Positions 10,460 through 19,832 of a DNA stretch of 64,000 nucleotides are shown one piece after another. The stretch's first letter is position 1, and every line of letters starts with the position of its first letter. The notes beneath the pieces were generated by a model, which saw only the letters and a program-made list of their open reading frames with translations, ran no database searches and was not told the DNA's origin. This DNA is from Ensifer sp. Root278. GTDB lineage: Bacteria; Pseudomonadota; Alphaproteobacteria; Rhizobiales; Rhizobiaceae. The stretch covers positions 310,530-374,529 of the forward strand of contig NZ_LMJJ01000012.1 in the NCBI RefSeq assembly GCF_001429285.1, given 5' to 3'. Position numbers and translations under genes: made by a program.

Positions 10460-11598
10460 TGAACGCCTCCCTGGGAGGTAATCGCCTTTTCGATGCGGTC
10501 GAGCCAGAGCGAGAAACCGACGGCGGGAATGTGTTCGCGGGCGCCGAGCAGCGTCAGCAGCCGGTCAAAGCGACCTCCGCCGGCCAGAACTGCCTGAATG
10601 CCGGCGACTTCGACCTCGAAGACGAGGCCTGTGTAATAGTCGAGCGGACGACCGAAGGCAGCGCGGTAGCGGATCGCGCCTATGTCGGCACCGGCCTTGG
10701 AAAGTGCTGCGACACGGGCATCGAAGCGGATGAGCGCCTCATCGAGCTTGAGGCCGGACTTCTGCGCGAAGGCGAAGAGTGCCGCCGGAGCATCGGCGAG
10801 CGGAACGTCGAGCGCCAGGAACGCGCCAACCTGGTCCAGCGTCTTGCGATCGAGCTGCGTGTTCGCCAGCTCCATCTTTTCCTTCAGCCGCCGGGCGATG
10901 TCCTGCGGCGAGCGGCTGGCATTGGTGGAGTAGCCGGTCGATTCCATCGTTTCGGCGATATGGGCGATGAGGCGGGCTTCATCCTCAAGCAATCCGTCCA
11001 TCGACAGGCGCACCACCTCAGGGCCGAAGACACCGACCGTCCGCGGATGAGCGAGTTCGGTGAGCAGCTTCTGCAGGTGCTTCTGGTCGCCAAAGGCATG
11101 GATCAGCCGCTTCTGCCAGCCGGCCGGCAGGCCGCAGGCGCCGACGACGGCTTCGAACACAGCCTGGTCACCGAGAGTCACGCTGAGGGCGCGACCGGGT
11201 AGACGGTTGGCGACAACACGCATGGCATCGCCGACGATGCGCGCATCGGCGCTGGCGATATCCGTATCACCGAGATCCTCGATGCCGGCCTGGTAGAACT
11301 CGTTGCCGCCTTCGCGGCGCTGGCGGAAGACCTCGCCGAGATAGGCGTAGCGCTTCGGCGTGCCGGTCACCGCCTCGATGTGGCGCAGGCAGACCGGAAT
11401 GGTGAATTCCGGGCGCAGGCACAGGCTCTCGCCGGTCTCGCTCTCGGTCATGAAGATGCGACGGCGCAGATCCTCGCCGGCCATGGCGAGGAAGGGTTCG
11501 GCCGGCTGGATCACCGGCGTGTCGACGCGCAGCGCGCCGAGGCTTTCGAAATCGGCAAGCAGCGCGTCCGCGAAAATGGGTAGGTTGATCAGAGGCAT
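10456..11598 (-). CDS. hisZ: ATP phosphoribosyltransferase regulatory subunit
   Basis: A 380-residue paralog of histidyl-tRNA synthetase that lacks aminoacylation activity and forms a hetero-octamer with short HisG, giving histidine feedback control. It has class II synthetase features such as [14 protein letters not shown] (about 61-74) and [12 protein letters not shown] near the C-terminus. It ends inside the hisG start and begins 39 bp after hisS, so the three genes form one operon. The N-terminus [14 protein letters not shown] starts at the first available ATG. Confidence 0.95.
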   Translation of the reverse strand: MPLINLPIFADALLADFESLGALRVDTPVIQPAEPFLAMAGEDLRRRIFMTESETGESLCLRPEFTIPVCLRHIEAVTGTPKRYAYLGEVFRQRREGGNEFYQAGIEDLGDTDIASADARIVGDAMRVVANRLPGRALSVTLGDQAVFEAVVGACGLPAGWQKRLIHAFGDQKHLQKLLTELAHPRTVGVFGPEVVRLSMDGLLEDEARLIAHIAETMESTGYSTNASRSPQDIARRLKEKMELANTQLDRKTLDQVGAFLALDVPLADAPAALFAFAQKSGLKLDEALIRFDARVAALSKAGADIGAIRYRAAFGRPLDYYTGLVFEVEVAGIQAVLAGGGRFDRLLTLLGAREHIPAVGFSLWLDRIEKAITSQGGVQ

Positions 11599-11637
11599 TT
11601 TCTACTCATACCAACCCGCGTTAGCAGACTGCTAAAT

Positions 11638-13212
11638 TCAAAGCAGATTTTCATCTTCATCAGCTTCTCGATCGGCTTGGTACTCTTTCTCCGAATTTAC
11701 CAGAGTTGATTTTCGATCCTCGGCCTGCGCCGCCAGCATCTCCTGGACTTTCGTAACCAGATCACCCACTGGAACGGAAACCTGGGCCACGCGCGCCTCG
11801 CGCCAGGCCGCATTGTCCTCGATCTCACCCGACAGGCGCTTGCCCTCGATCAGATCCTTGATCTGCACGAGACCGGCGGCGCGTTCGTCGCCACCCTGGA
11901 TGATCGCCAGCGGCGAGCCGCGGCGGTCGGCATATTTCAGCTGATCGCCAAAATTCTTCTTGTTGCCCTGGTACATCTCAGCGCGGATGCCGGCGTGGCG
12001 CAGCTGCTGCACGAAACGCTGGTAGTGTCCCATGCTTTCGATGTCGCGGTCCATGACACAGACGACGACCGGGGCGAGCACTTCCGACGCGCCGAGCTTG
12101 CCGAGGTTCTTCAGCGCCGTCATCAGACGGGAAACGCCGATCGAGAAACCGGTGGCCGGCACCGGCTGGCCCATGAAGCGCGACACGAGGCCATCATAGC
12201 GGCCGCCGCCGCCAACCGAACCGAAGACGACCTTCTCGCCCTTCTCGTTGGTGACGGCAAACTGCAGCTCGGCCTCGAAGACTGGGCCGGTGTAGTATTC
12301 AAGACCGCGCACGACCGAGGGGTCGATCTTGATACGATCGGCCTCGTAGCCGACGCTCAGAACCAGACTGCGGATCGTGTTCAGTTCCTCGACGCCTTCC
12401 CCACCCTTGGCCGTACCGGCAACCAGGGCAGCGAGATCGGCGGCGCTTTCGGCATAGTCCTTGATGCCGACGAAGAAGAGCACCTTGTCGATCTGCTCGG
12501 CACTCAGGCCGGCGCCCTTGGTGAAGTCGCCGCTCTCATCCTTGCGGCCTTCGCCGAGCAGGAGCCGCACGCCTTCGGTGCCGAACTTGTCAAGCTTGTC
12601 GATGGCGCGCAGCACCGTCAGGCGCGCGTTCGCCTTGTCGTCACCGCCGAGACCGATCGCCTCCATGACGCCGTCGAGCACCTTGCGGTTATTGACGCGG
12701 ATCACGTAGTCGCCGCGCGCGATGCCGAGGGCTTCCATGGTGTCGGCCATCATCATGCACATTTCGGCATCCGCCTGGACGCCGGCGGCACCGACCGTAT
12801 CGGCGTCGAACTGCATGAACTGGCGGAAGCGGCCCGGACCCGGCTTTTCGTTGCGGAAGACGTAACCGGCACGGTAGGTGCGGAACGGCAGCTGGATCTC
12901 GTTGAAATTCTCGGCAACGTGGCGGGCGAGCGGCGCCGTCAGGTCGTAGCGCAGCGACATCCACTGGTCGTCATCGTCCGTCAGCGAGAAGACGCCTTCG
13001 TTGGGCCGGTCGCTATCCGGCAGGAACTTGCCGAGCGCGTCGGTATATTCGAACAGCGGCGTTTCGACCGGATCGAAACCATAATGCTCGTAGACCGCCC
13101 GGATCTTGCCGATCATTTCGTCGGTCGCACGGATATCGGCGGCGGAGCGATCGACAAAGCCGCGCGGCAGGCGCGCCTTGAGCTTCTGCGGTTTCTTCTG
13201 TTTCTCGGTCAT
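11638..13212 (-). CDS. hisS: Histidyl-tRNA synthetase
   Basis: A 524-residue class II aminoacyl-tRNA synthetase that charges tRNA-His. Motif 2 ([20 protein letters not shown]) lies at about residues 123-142, and the histidine-specific signature [11 protein letters not shown] and the motif 3 region GGGGRYDGL are intact. The ATG at 13212 ([19 protein letters not shown]) was chosen over an in-frame start at 13293. The last 20-25 residues form an unusual acidic, lower-GC tail ending DENLL, longer than I expect for rhizobial HisS; this may reflect a small rearrangement at the 3' end. It is first in the hisS-hisZ-hisG operon. Confidence 0.96.
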   Translation of the reverse strand: MTEKQKKPQKLKARLPRGFVDRSAADIRATDEMIGKIRAVYEHYGFDPVETPLFEYTDALGKFLPDSDRPNEGVFSLTDDDDQWMSLRYDLTAPLARHVAENFNEIQLPFRTYRAGYVFRNEKPGPGRFRQFMQFDADTVGAAGVQADAEMCMMMADTMEALGIARGDYVIRVNNRKVLDGVMEAIGLGGDDKANARLTVLRAIDKLDKFGTEGVRLLLGEGRKDESGDFTKGAGLSAEQIDKVLFFVGIKDYAESAADLAALVAGTAKGGEGVEELNTIRSLVLSVGYEADRIKIDPSVVRGLEYYTGPVFEAELQFAVTNEKGEKVVFGSVGGGGRYDGLVSRFMGQPVPATGFSIGVSRLMTALKNLGKLGASEVLAPVVVCVMDRDIESMGHYQRFVQQLRHAGIRAEMYQGNKKNFGDQLKYADRRGSPLAIIQGGDERAAGLVQIKDLIEGKRLSGEIEDNAAWREARVAQVSVPVGDLVTKVQEMLAAQAEDRKSTLVNSEKEYQADREADEDENLL

Positions 13213-13640
13213 GGGAGCATTCCGGACTGTCAGCGTGTTGGCTGCTTTCCCTATCGGATCAAGTGGGGGGCGGCAAGGGTTTGCACCGCGCAAAGCGCGC
13301 GTCGCGCTGGTCGTAGCAAGCGATGCGGGGTACTCGGCGCGAGCCGAAGCTGGAGCCGGTCGTCTCGACCTATCGATCGGAACGGGTTGACTTCAACCAT
13401 AAGGCGCAATAAATCGCCAACAATCACTAAAAGTTTATCGCTCGATCGATCGCCGACGTTTCGATCATGGAGATCATCGGCTATTTTCGGTCCGGCATTT
13501 ACCCGCAGGTCACTCCGGATGCAATGCGAGCATCGGACCTAATACCCCAACGGCAAAATGGAACGGCGAACCATTTCATCGGGAATGGCGGATTTCTGCG
13601 GAGACGTCTCGCCGTCGGCGCGAAGAGAGGGATGGGCATC
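13213..13640. other. Spacer between hisS and PAS-like paralog 2
   Basis: About 430 bases between divergent genes. The frame of the PAS-like gene stays open back to 13467, but that stretch has no similarity to paralog 1 and no good ribosome site. The segment 13390-13470 is less GC-rich and may contain promoters for either side; none is clear enough to mark. Confidence 0.45.
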
Positions 13641-14069
13641 ATGTTGAGATTCATGACACCGGGCTGCGGGGCGATCCGGCCCGGACATCTGGGCGCACAT
13701 GACAATTGGATGCGGGGCCTCGACGAGGGGACCTACCTCATCGAAGCCTGGCGCTGCGATCTCGAGACCGGCATTTTCCAGCTCGGCCAAAATACCGCCG
13801 CCTTGCTCGGCATCTCCGCTCCTTCCTGCGGTGTCATCGATCTGGTGCGCGCTTATGACCGCAAGGATCGCCCAACCGTGCTCAACATACTCGAACAGGC
13901 GACCGCCTCGTCATCCTCGTTCTGCTTTACCGCCATGGTGCGCGCGCCGACATCGCAAGCGGCGCAGCTTATCTGCGTCGGGCGGTCCGTGCTCGATACC
14001 CCAACCGGCGAGGATCTGCTGCAAGGCGTCTTTGCCTTTCCGCGCGAGCGCGTGATACTCTGCGCTTGA
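13641..14069 (+). CDS. Small PAS-like single-domain protein, paralog 2
   Basis: A 142-residue protein starting MLRFMTPGCGAIRPG. The ATG at 13641 has GAGAGG ten bases upstream and gives a length close to the 149-residue paralog at 4051-4500; the frame is open back to 13467. The shared pattern runs from W-R-C-D-L-E-T-G-I-F-Q-L-G through AYDRKDR and SSFCF to GVFAFPRERV, consistent with one PAS fold without an output domain. Both copies keep a cysteine in the SSFCF strand and one before the YD motif. It lies convergent to tag and divergent from hisS. I know no function for it. Confidence 0.7.
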   Translation: MLRFMTPGCGAIRPGHLGAHDNWMRGLDEGTYLIEAWRCDLETGIFQLGQNTAALLGISAPSCGVIDLVRAYDRKDRPTVLNILEQATASSSSFCFTAMVRAPTSQAAQLICVGRSVLDTPTGEDLLQGVFAFPRERVILCA

Positions 14070-14187
14070 GCGCAAAACTTGAAACCGCAGACCCTTTTCC
14101 CTTGGACTGAAGCAGCTCTATGAGGCGCCTCGATGGCGCTCCCTCACCGGGAAACGCCCATCGCCAAGCTGACGACGGGCGCTTCAC

Positions 14188-14832
14188 TCAGGCCACGCGA
14201 GCCCTGGGTCTTGCGAGCTTGCCACGCAATTCCTCGACAACCACACGGCAATGGCAGCCTTCGATGTGATCGTTGACGAGGCCCATGGCCTGCATGAAGG
14301 CGTAGATCGTCGTCGGGCCGACGAAAGTCCAGCCGCGCTTCTTCAGGTCCTTGGAAATCCGCGTCGAGGTCGGGGTCGTCGGGTTGGCGACGATCGCCTC
14401 GTAGGTTACCAGTTTCGGGCGCTCGGCTGCCTGCGGCTCGTAGGACCAGAAATAGCCCGCGAGCGAACCGAATTCCTGCCTGAGTTCCTGGGCGCGACGG
14501 GCATTGTTGATGGTCGAGACGATCTTGCCGCGATGGCGCACGATGCCGGTATCGGCAAGGCAGCGCTCGATATCGGTCTCATCGAACATCGCGACCTTGT
14601 CGAAATCGAAGCCGGCAAAGGCGGCACGGAATGCCTCGCGCTTGCGCAGGATCGTCAGCCATGACAGGCCGGACTGGAACCCTTCGAGGCAGATCTTCTC
14701 GAACAGGCGGCGATCGTCGGTGACCGGACGGCCCCATTCGTCGTCATGATAGCGACGGTAGTCGTCGAGATTGCCCTGCCAGGCGCAGCGCTGAAGTCCG
14801 TCCTCGCCGATCACTATGCCCTTGACCGTCAT
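14188..14832 (-). CDS. tag: DNA-3-methyladenine glycosylase I
   Basis: A 214-residue base-excision repair enzyme that removes 3-methyladenine from alkylated DNA. It shows the family opening RCAWQGNLDDYRRYHDDEWG (residues 15-34), the recognition helix FEKICLEGFQSGLSWLTILRKRE, and the C-terminal zinc/base-binding part NDHIEGCHCR. The length is a little above the E. coli Tag (187 aa), from a short N-terminal extension and tail. It is a monocistronic minus-strand gene. Confidence 0.95.
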   Translation of the reverse strand: MTVKGIVIGEDGLQRCAWQGNLDDYRRYHDDEWGRPVTDDRRLFEKICLEGFQSGLSWLTILRKREAFRAAFAGFDFDKVAMFDETDIERCLADTGIVRHRGKIVSTINNARRAQELRQEFGSLAGYFWSYEPQAAERPKLVTYEAIVANPTTPTSTRISKDLKKRGWTFVGPTTIYAFMQAMGLVNDHIEGCHCRVVVEELRGKLARPRARVA

Positions 14833-15084
14833 CGCTTTCCTCGCTCCATCCTGTTCATTTCCTTGCCTTTACCATTTGCAAACCAGATTCCTAAAGCGGC
14901 GGATAACCCTACCCAAAGCTTTATCGGCGCCTTCGCCTTTTAATGAAGCGCCGTTTACCATTCGGTGGCCCCCCGGTGACACGATCGCGCCATTGCCAAG
15001 GCGCATACCCCCCGCTCGAGCGTCCGGTTCTTCGGCTGTCTGCGCCCCTTGATGAATTTCGGCGAAAGGTAGCGAGTCCGTCCG

Positions 15085-15855
15085 ATGTTGAAAAAATCCC
15101 TTCTTTTAGCAGTCTCCCTGCTGACCCTCGTCGCCGCTCCCGCCGTGGCGCAGGATCGGTATCAGAACCGGCCTCCGGTGGTCGTCAGCCCCGACCTCAC
15201 CGCCCCCTGGGTAATGCAGCTCGGCGTGCAGCAGGCCCGCACGCGGCAGGTCATCTACCGGCAGCAGATTCCGGCAGCCACCCGAAAACAGTATTATCAG
15301 GGACAGGTCGCACAGCCGCAGGTCAAGCGCCGCACCATCAACCCGCTGATCCAGCCGGCCAACGCCATGCGCGCCCAGCGGCCGGTCAAGTCGAAATTCG
15401 ACCCGCAATACCTGCCGCAGACGGTCGCCTATGAGAGCAAGGAAAAGCCGGGCACGATCGTCATCGATACGAACAACCGCTTTCTCTATCTGGTGACTGG
15501 CAACGGCGAGGCACGGCGCTATGGCGTCGGCGTCGGCAAGCCGGGGTTCGAATGGGCAGGCGCCCACAAGGTCACCCGCAAGGCGGAGTGGCCGAGCTGG
15601 ACGCCGCCGCAGGAGATGATCAGCCGCGAGGCCTCCAAGGGCCACTACCTGCCGGCGCGCATGGACGGCGGCCCGGAAAACCCGCTTGGCGCGCGCGCCA
15701 TGTATCTCGGCTCGACGCTCTATCGAATCCACGGCACCAATGCGCCCTGGACGATTGGCTATGCCGTTTCCTCCGGCTGCATCCGCATGCGCAATGAAGA
15801 CGTCGTCGACCTTTACGAGCACGTGAAGGTGGGCACGAAGGTTATCGTCATATAA
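15085..15855 (+). CDS. L,D-transpeptidase (YkuD family), copy 1
   Basis: A 256-residue exported protein with a signal peptide (MLKKSLLLAVSLLTLVAAPAVAQ, cut after about residue 22). The YkuD domain occupies the C-terminal half, starting PGTIVIDTNNRFLYLV. The catalytic region HGTNAPWTIGY...SSGCIRM ends with the nucleophile Cys at about residue 232 and the conserved His about 20 residues earlier. Such enzymes make 3-3 cross-links in peptidoglycan or attach proteins to it in the periplasm; rhizobia have many copies. A second copy follows 180 bp downstream, giving a tandem pair. The N-terminal 110 residues are proline/glutamine-rich and probably a flexible linker. Confidence 0.92.
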   Translation: MLKKSLLLAVSLLTLVAAPAVAQDRYQNRPPVVVSPDLTAPWVMQLGVQQARTRQVIYRQQIPAATRKQYYQGQVAQPQVKRRTINPLIQPANAMRAQRPVKSKFDPQYLPQTVAYESKEKPGTIVIDTNNRFLYLVTGNGEARRYGVGVGKPGFEWAGAHKVTRKAEWPSWTPPQEMISREASKGHYLPARMDGGPENPLGARAMYLGSTLYRIHGTNAPWTIGYAVSSGCIRMRNEDVVDLYEHVKVGTKVIVI

Positions 15856-16035
15856 TTGGAGCATAGCATAGAATATTCCCTCCCCTTCGCACGTTTTGCT
15901 ATTGCCTATGCGTGATTTTCAGGCAACAGCAGCATGAACAGATATAAGTTCGGCGGTCCGCCGGCTGTATGGCAGGCTTGAACTTCGGCGCATTTTGCTT
16001 AGCCTGCCTGCAACGAGGGTTAGAGGGAATCGTAT

Positions 16036-16731
16036 ATGAAGCGTCATGCCAGCAAAGTGGTCGCGATCGCCATCGCGACCAGCACTATTCTTGTCGCCGC
16101 CAGCGCCTCGGCTTTCACGCCGACGCCGGCGACAGGCTCCAAGGTCAAATCATCAGACGTTGTACTCGTGGCCACGCCGAAGAAGCCGGCAAAACAATAC
16201 TGGCGCACCAAGGTTCGCTTCCGCACCGACGAAGCCCCCGGCACGATCATCGTCGATACCAACAACAAGTACCTTTACTACATCGACGGCCCGAACCGCG
16301 CGACGCGCTACGGCATCGGTGTCGGCCGCGACGGCTTCGGCTGGTCGGGTGTCGTGAAGGTTGGCCGCAAGGCCGAATGGCCGACCTGGACACCGCCGGC
16401 GGAGATGCGCCAGCGCGAGGCTGCCAAGGGCCGCATCCTGCCGGTCACCCAGGAAGGCGGCATCGACAACCCGCTCGGCGCCCGCGCCATGTATCTCTAC
16501 AAGGGCGGCCGCGACACGATCTTCCGGATCCATGGCACCAACCAGCCCTGGACCATCGGCCAGAACATGTCATCCGGATGCATCCGCATGATGAACGACG
16601 ACGTGGAACACCTCTACGATCGCGCCGACATCGGCACCAAGGTCATCGTCATCGGCCCCGGCAGCAAAGCCGGCGACACCTATTTCGACGATCGCGGCGT
16701 CGACATCTTCCGCCAGATCTTCGGCGGCTGA
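16036..16731 (+). CDS. L,D-transpeptidase (YkuD family), copy 2
   Basis: A 231-residue exported protein with a signal peptide (residues 1 to about 30, ending SASAFT). The YkuD domain starts APGTIIVDTNNKYLYYID and ends with HGTNQPWTIGQ...SSGCIRM, in which Cys 182 is the predicted nucleophile. It closely resembles the upstream copy throughout the catalytic domain but has a shorter N-terminal linker, so the pair probably arose by tandem duplication. A strong terminator follows after 24 bp. Predicted role: L,D-cross-linking or trimming of peptidoglycan. Confidence 0.92.
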   Translation: MKRHASKVVAIAIATSTILVAASASAFTPTPATGSKVKSSDVVLVATPKKPAKQYWRTKVRFRTDEAPGTIIVDTNNKYLYYIDGPNRATRYGIGVGRDGFGWSGVVKVGRKAEWPTWTPPAEMRQREAAKGRILPVTQEGGIDNPLGARAMYLYKGGRDTIFRIHGTNQPWTIGQNMSSGCIRMMNDDVEHLYDRADIGTKVIVIGPGSKAGDTYFDDRGVDIFRQIFGG

Positions 16732-16755
16732 CGGTCATCGACCATGCACAGTTTG

Positions 16756-16786
16756 AAAGGCCGGTTCCTCACGGAGCCGGCCTTTT
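16756..16786 (+). terminator. Rho-independent terminator between L,D-transpeptidase 2 and glcF
   Basis: AAAGGCCGG (16756-16764) pairs with CCGGCCTTT (16777-16785), and the inner TTCC/GGAG bases extend the stem to about 13 bp. A T-run follows on the plus strand and the A-run upstream gives one on the minus strand, so it may serve both convergent genes. Confidence 0.88.
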
Positions 16787-16795
16787 GCCTGTCCA

Positions 16796-18091
16796 TCAGA
16801 GCCCCTTGGGCTTTGCTCCACCATAGGCCCAGTCGAGCAGTTCGACCGTATGCAGGATGGGGATCGCAGTGCCGCTGGCGATCTGGGTAATGCAGCCGAT
16901 ATTGCCGGTCGCGATCGCATCCGGCTTCGTCGCCTCGATGTTCTTGACCTTGCGCGCCTTCAGTTTCGCCGAGATTTCCGGCTGCAGGATGTTGTAGGTG
17001 CCGGCCGAACCGCAGCAGAGGTGGCCTTCGGCCGGATCGCGGACGACGAAGCCAGCACGCTTCAAAAGCTGCTTCGGCGCCACGGTGATCTTCTGGCCAT
17101 GCTGCATGGAGCAGGCGGAATGATAGGCAAGCGTCATGCCCCTCGCATCCTGTTCCGGCAGGTCCAGGGTAGACAGGTACTCGGTGATGTCTTTTGCCAG
17201 CGCCGAGACACGTGCCGCCTTTTCTGCATACTCAGGATCGAGCCGCAGCATGTGGCCGTAGTCCTTGATCGTCGTTCCACAGCCCGAAGCGGTGATGACG
17301 ATGGCATCGAGCCCGCCCTCGTCTGCGACCTTCAGCCAGGCGTCGACGTTGCGGCGCGCCGCCTCAAGCGCCTGGTTCTCGCGGCCCATGTGGTGCACCA
17401 GGGCGCCGCAACAGCCTTCGCCGGCCGAAACAACCACCTCGACACCAAAGCGCGTCAAAAGACGGATCGTCGCCTCGTTGATCTCCGGCTTCAGCACCGG
17501 CTGCGCGCATCCGGACAGGAGCGCGACACGACCGACACGTTTTCCCTGCGCCGTGTGGACGCCGGGCATGGCGGAAGTAGAGGGCTGCGGCACAGCGCTT
17601 GGCGCGAGATCGAGCATGACGCCGAAGGTCTTCAGCAACGGCATGCGCTTCATCATCCCTGCGAAGGGCCGGGCAAGGCCGGCCGCCTTCAGCGACAGGC
17701 GGAAGCGCGCGGGATAGGGCAGCACCGCCGCCAGCACGGAACGCGCCAGTCTGTCCTTAAACGGGCGCCGATAGGTGTTTTCGATGTGGACGCGCGCATG
17801 GTCGACCAGATGCATGTAGTCGACGCCGGAGGGACAGGTGGTTGTGCAGGCGAGACAAGAGAGACAGCGGTCGATGTGGGTGACCGTTTCCTTGTCGGCC
17901 GCCCTGCCGTTTTCCAGCATGTCCTTGATGAGATAGATGCGCCCGCGCGGACTATCGAGTTCGTCGCCGAGCGTCACATAGGTCGGACAGGTGGCGGTGC
18001 AGAAGCCGCAGTGCACGCATTTGCGCAGGATGGCCTCGGATTCGGCCACATGCGGGTCGGCAAGCTGCGCGGGGGTAAAATTGGTCTGCAA
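16796..18091 (-). CDS. glcF: Glycolate oxidase iron-sulphur subunit
   Basis: A 431-residue subunit of the membrane-associated glycolate dehydrogenase, which oxidises glycolate to glyoxylate. It has two 4Fe-4S clusters, with motifs CVHCGFCTATCP (about 25-36) and CLSCLACTTTCP (about 75-86), and two cysteine-rich CCG domains (GEGCCGALVHHMG and HLCCGSAGTYNI) as in heterodisulfide reductase-type proteins. It carries electrons from the flavin subunits GlcD and GlcE to the quinone pool. It is third in the glc cluster on the minus strand, separated from glcE by a small membrane protein gene. Confidence 0.95.
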   Translation of the reverse strand: MQTNFTPAQLADPHVAESEAILRKCVHCGFCTATCPTYVTLGDELDSPRGRIYLIKDMLENGRAADKETVTHIDRCLSCLACTTTCPSGVDYMHLVDHARVHIENTYRRPFKDRLARSVLAAVLPYPARFRLSLKAAGLARPFAGMMKRMPLLKTFGVMLDLAPSAVPQPSTSAMPGVHTAQGKRVGRVALLSGCAQPVLKPEINEATIRLLTRFGVEVVVSAGEGCCGALVHHMGRENQALEAARRNVDAWLKVADEGGLDAIVITASGCGTTIKDYGHMLRLDPEYAEKAARVSALAKDITEYLSTLDLPEQDARGMTLAYHSACSMQHGQKITVAPKQLLKRAGFVVRDPAEGHLCCGSAGTYNILQPEISAKLKARKVKNIEATKPDAIATGNIGCITQIASGTAIPILHTVELLDWAYGGAKPKGL

Positions 18092-18209
18092 ACGCGAACT
18101 CCACTTTCCGGTTCCGCGGTAACGGGCACTTGCGACGTGCTTCGGTCACCGCGGCATTCTCATTTCAGCATCCTTCGACCGGACCCGGTTTCAGGGTTTG
18201 CGCCGTGGT

Positions 18210-18590
18210 CTACACCATCCAGCTTTCGGGATTGGTGATCGGCTCCTGGCGCGCGGCCCGTTGCAGGCCGACGACGCAGCGCACGACGATCCAGACGGCG
18301 GTGGCGATGAAACCGAGAACGCCGATCAACAGCACCGTCAGCAGCAACGATATTACGCCGAACAACAGGGCGATCCAAAAGGTCCGGATCGCCCATTCAT
18401 AGTGCGTCTGGACCCACGGCGCACCCTTGCCGCGATTGAGATAGGCCATCACCACGCCGATGATCGGAGTGATCCCCACCGCAAAGCCCACGAGATAAAG
18501 GACATAGATCACCTGGACATTGATCTTGCCCGGCTCCAGCCAGCGATCAGTCTCGCGGGAAAACGGTGTCTGCGGACCATTATCGCTCAT
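18210..18590 (-). CDS. Small membrane protein of DUF4870 type inserted in the glc cluster
   Basis: A 126-residue protein with a short polar N-terminus and three to four hydrophobic segments (about 22-45, 62-85, 85-105). The residues around YEWAIRTFWIALLFG and the layout match DUF4870-like YidH/TIC20-type membrane proteins of unknown role. The ATG at 18590 has GGGAGGAG seven bases upstream; the TTG one codon earlier is not needed. It lies between glcE and glcF on the same strand, 30 bp after glcE and 118 bp before glcF, so it is probably co-transcribed. Whether it serves glycolate oxidation is unknown. Confidence 0.8.
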   Translation of the reverse strand: MSDNGPQTPFSRETDRWLEPGKINVQVIYVLYLVGFAVGITPIIGVVMAYLNRGKGAPWVQTHYEWAIRTFWIALLFGVISLLLTVLLIGVLGFIATAVWIVVRCVVGLQRAARQEPITNPESWMV

Positions 18591-18620
18591 CAACTCCTCC
18601 CATGTTCCACCGCCGTCGCC

Positions 18621-19832
18621 TCAGGAGACCGCAGCCATGCGGCCCGGATTGAAGATCCGGTGCGGATCGAACTTCGCGCGGACGCGCTCGCTCAATTGTG
18701 CCACGGCCAAGGGTTGTGGTTCAAACGATGGAATGGCGGCACGATAGCCTTCTTCGGCCTTGACGAGGGTCGCGTGGCCGCCACCGAGAACCTTTATATA
18801 ACGACGCACGAGTTCCGCTTCGGGGTCGGCCTCCATGCGCAGCCAGACGAGACCGCCCTGCCAGTCATAGAAGGCATCGACGCCGGTCTGCAGCCTGAGC
18901 GCCGCCACCAATTGATGGCCGAGCGATGGAGCGACGGAGACGCGCCAGAGCGGCTTCCTGGTGCCGTCGGCATAGGGTTTGACGTCGCGGATCTCGGCCC
19001 AGAGCCTCGATGTCCTGATAGCATCGAGCCGGGTCACCGCGCCGAAGCGACCGACCGCATTCGTCAGTTTTTCAGCCCGGAGCGCAACCGATGCCTCCAG
19101 TCCTTCGAGCCGCAGTACCGTCGCGGCGCCGTCCGGAAGCCCGCCATCCAGGAACCGCCCGCGCACGCTTTCCGGTAGATGGGCAGCACCCGAAACTTCC
19201 ACCGTCTGCGCCATCGCCTCGGCCATGATCGCCGCGGCTTCGGCATCGTTGAGCCCGGAGACCACAATGGTCTCGGACGCTGGCGGCAGCGGCAGGACGC
19301 GGAAGGTGACTTCGGTGAGGATGCCGAGCGTGCCGTGCGAGCCGGCCAAAAGCTTGACAAGATCCAGGCCGGTGACGTTCTTCATCACCCGTCCGCCGGC
19401 CTTGATTGCCTCCCCCTCACCGTTGACGAAGCGAACGCCGAGCAGGCTGTCGCGGGCGGCACCGGCGACATAGCGCCGGGGGCCGGAGGCGTTGGCGGCG
19501 AAGACCCCGCCGATCGTCGGCTCGCCCGACGAGGCGAAAATCGGCCGATGGTCCATCGGTTCGAAGGCAAGCATCTGCCGGTTCTCGGCCAGTGCTTCTT
19601 CGATCGCGCGCAGCGGCGTCCCCGCAAGCGCGGTGATCGTCATCTCGGCCGGATTGTAGCTGACGATGCCGGACAAGCGGCGCGTCGACAGTACCCGGTC
19701 GGCACGCACGGGATTGCCAAGACCCGAGCGCGTGTTGCCGCCGATCAACGCGAGCGAAGCCCTATCGGCCGCCATCGCGCGAACGACGGTCGCAATCCCC
19801 TCTTCGCTTGCCGGTTCGAAATGCACGATCAT
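18621..19832 (-). CDS. glcE: Glycolate oxidase FAD-binding subunit GlcE
   Basis: A 403-residue FAD-binding subunit. The PCMH-type flavin domain includes LALIGGNTRSGLG (about 27-39), the FEPMDHRPIFASSGEPTIGG stretch and VMKNVTGLDLVKLLAGSHGT, all typical of GlcE. The start at 19832 (MIVHFEPASEEG) overlaps the glcD stop by 4 bp, so translation is coupled; the frame is open further upstream only inside glcD. It acts with GlcD and GlcF to oxidise glycolate. Confidence 0.95.
   Translation of the reverse strand: MIVHFEPASEEGIATVVRAMAADRASLALIGGNTRSGLGNPVRADRVLSTRRLSGIVSYNPAEMTITALAGTPLRAIEEALAENRQMLAFEPMDHRPIFASSGEPTIGGVFAANASGPRRYVAGAARDSLLGVRFVNGEGEAIKAGGRVMKNVTGLDLVKLLAGSHGTLGILTEVTFRVLPLPPASETIVVSGLNDAEAAAIMAEAMAQTVEVSGAAHLPESVRGRFLDGGLPDGAATVLRLEGLEASVALRAEKLTNAVGRFGAVTRLDAIRTSRLWAEIRDVKPYADGTRKPLWRVSVAPSLGHQLVAALRLQTGVDAFYDWQGGLVWLRMEADPEAELVRRYIKVLGGGHATLVKAEEGYRAAIPSFEPQPLAVAQLSERVRAKFDPHRIFNPGRMAAVS

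Noticed and set aside
11995..13542. Plus-strand open frame of 515 codons opposite hisS
   Set aside because: hisS is unmistakable on the other strand; the antisense translation is rich in Asp, His, Arg and Gly without any motif.
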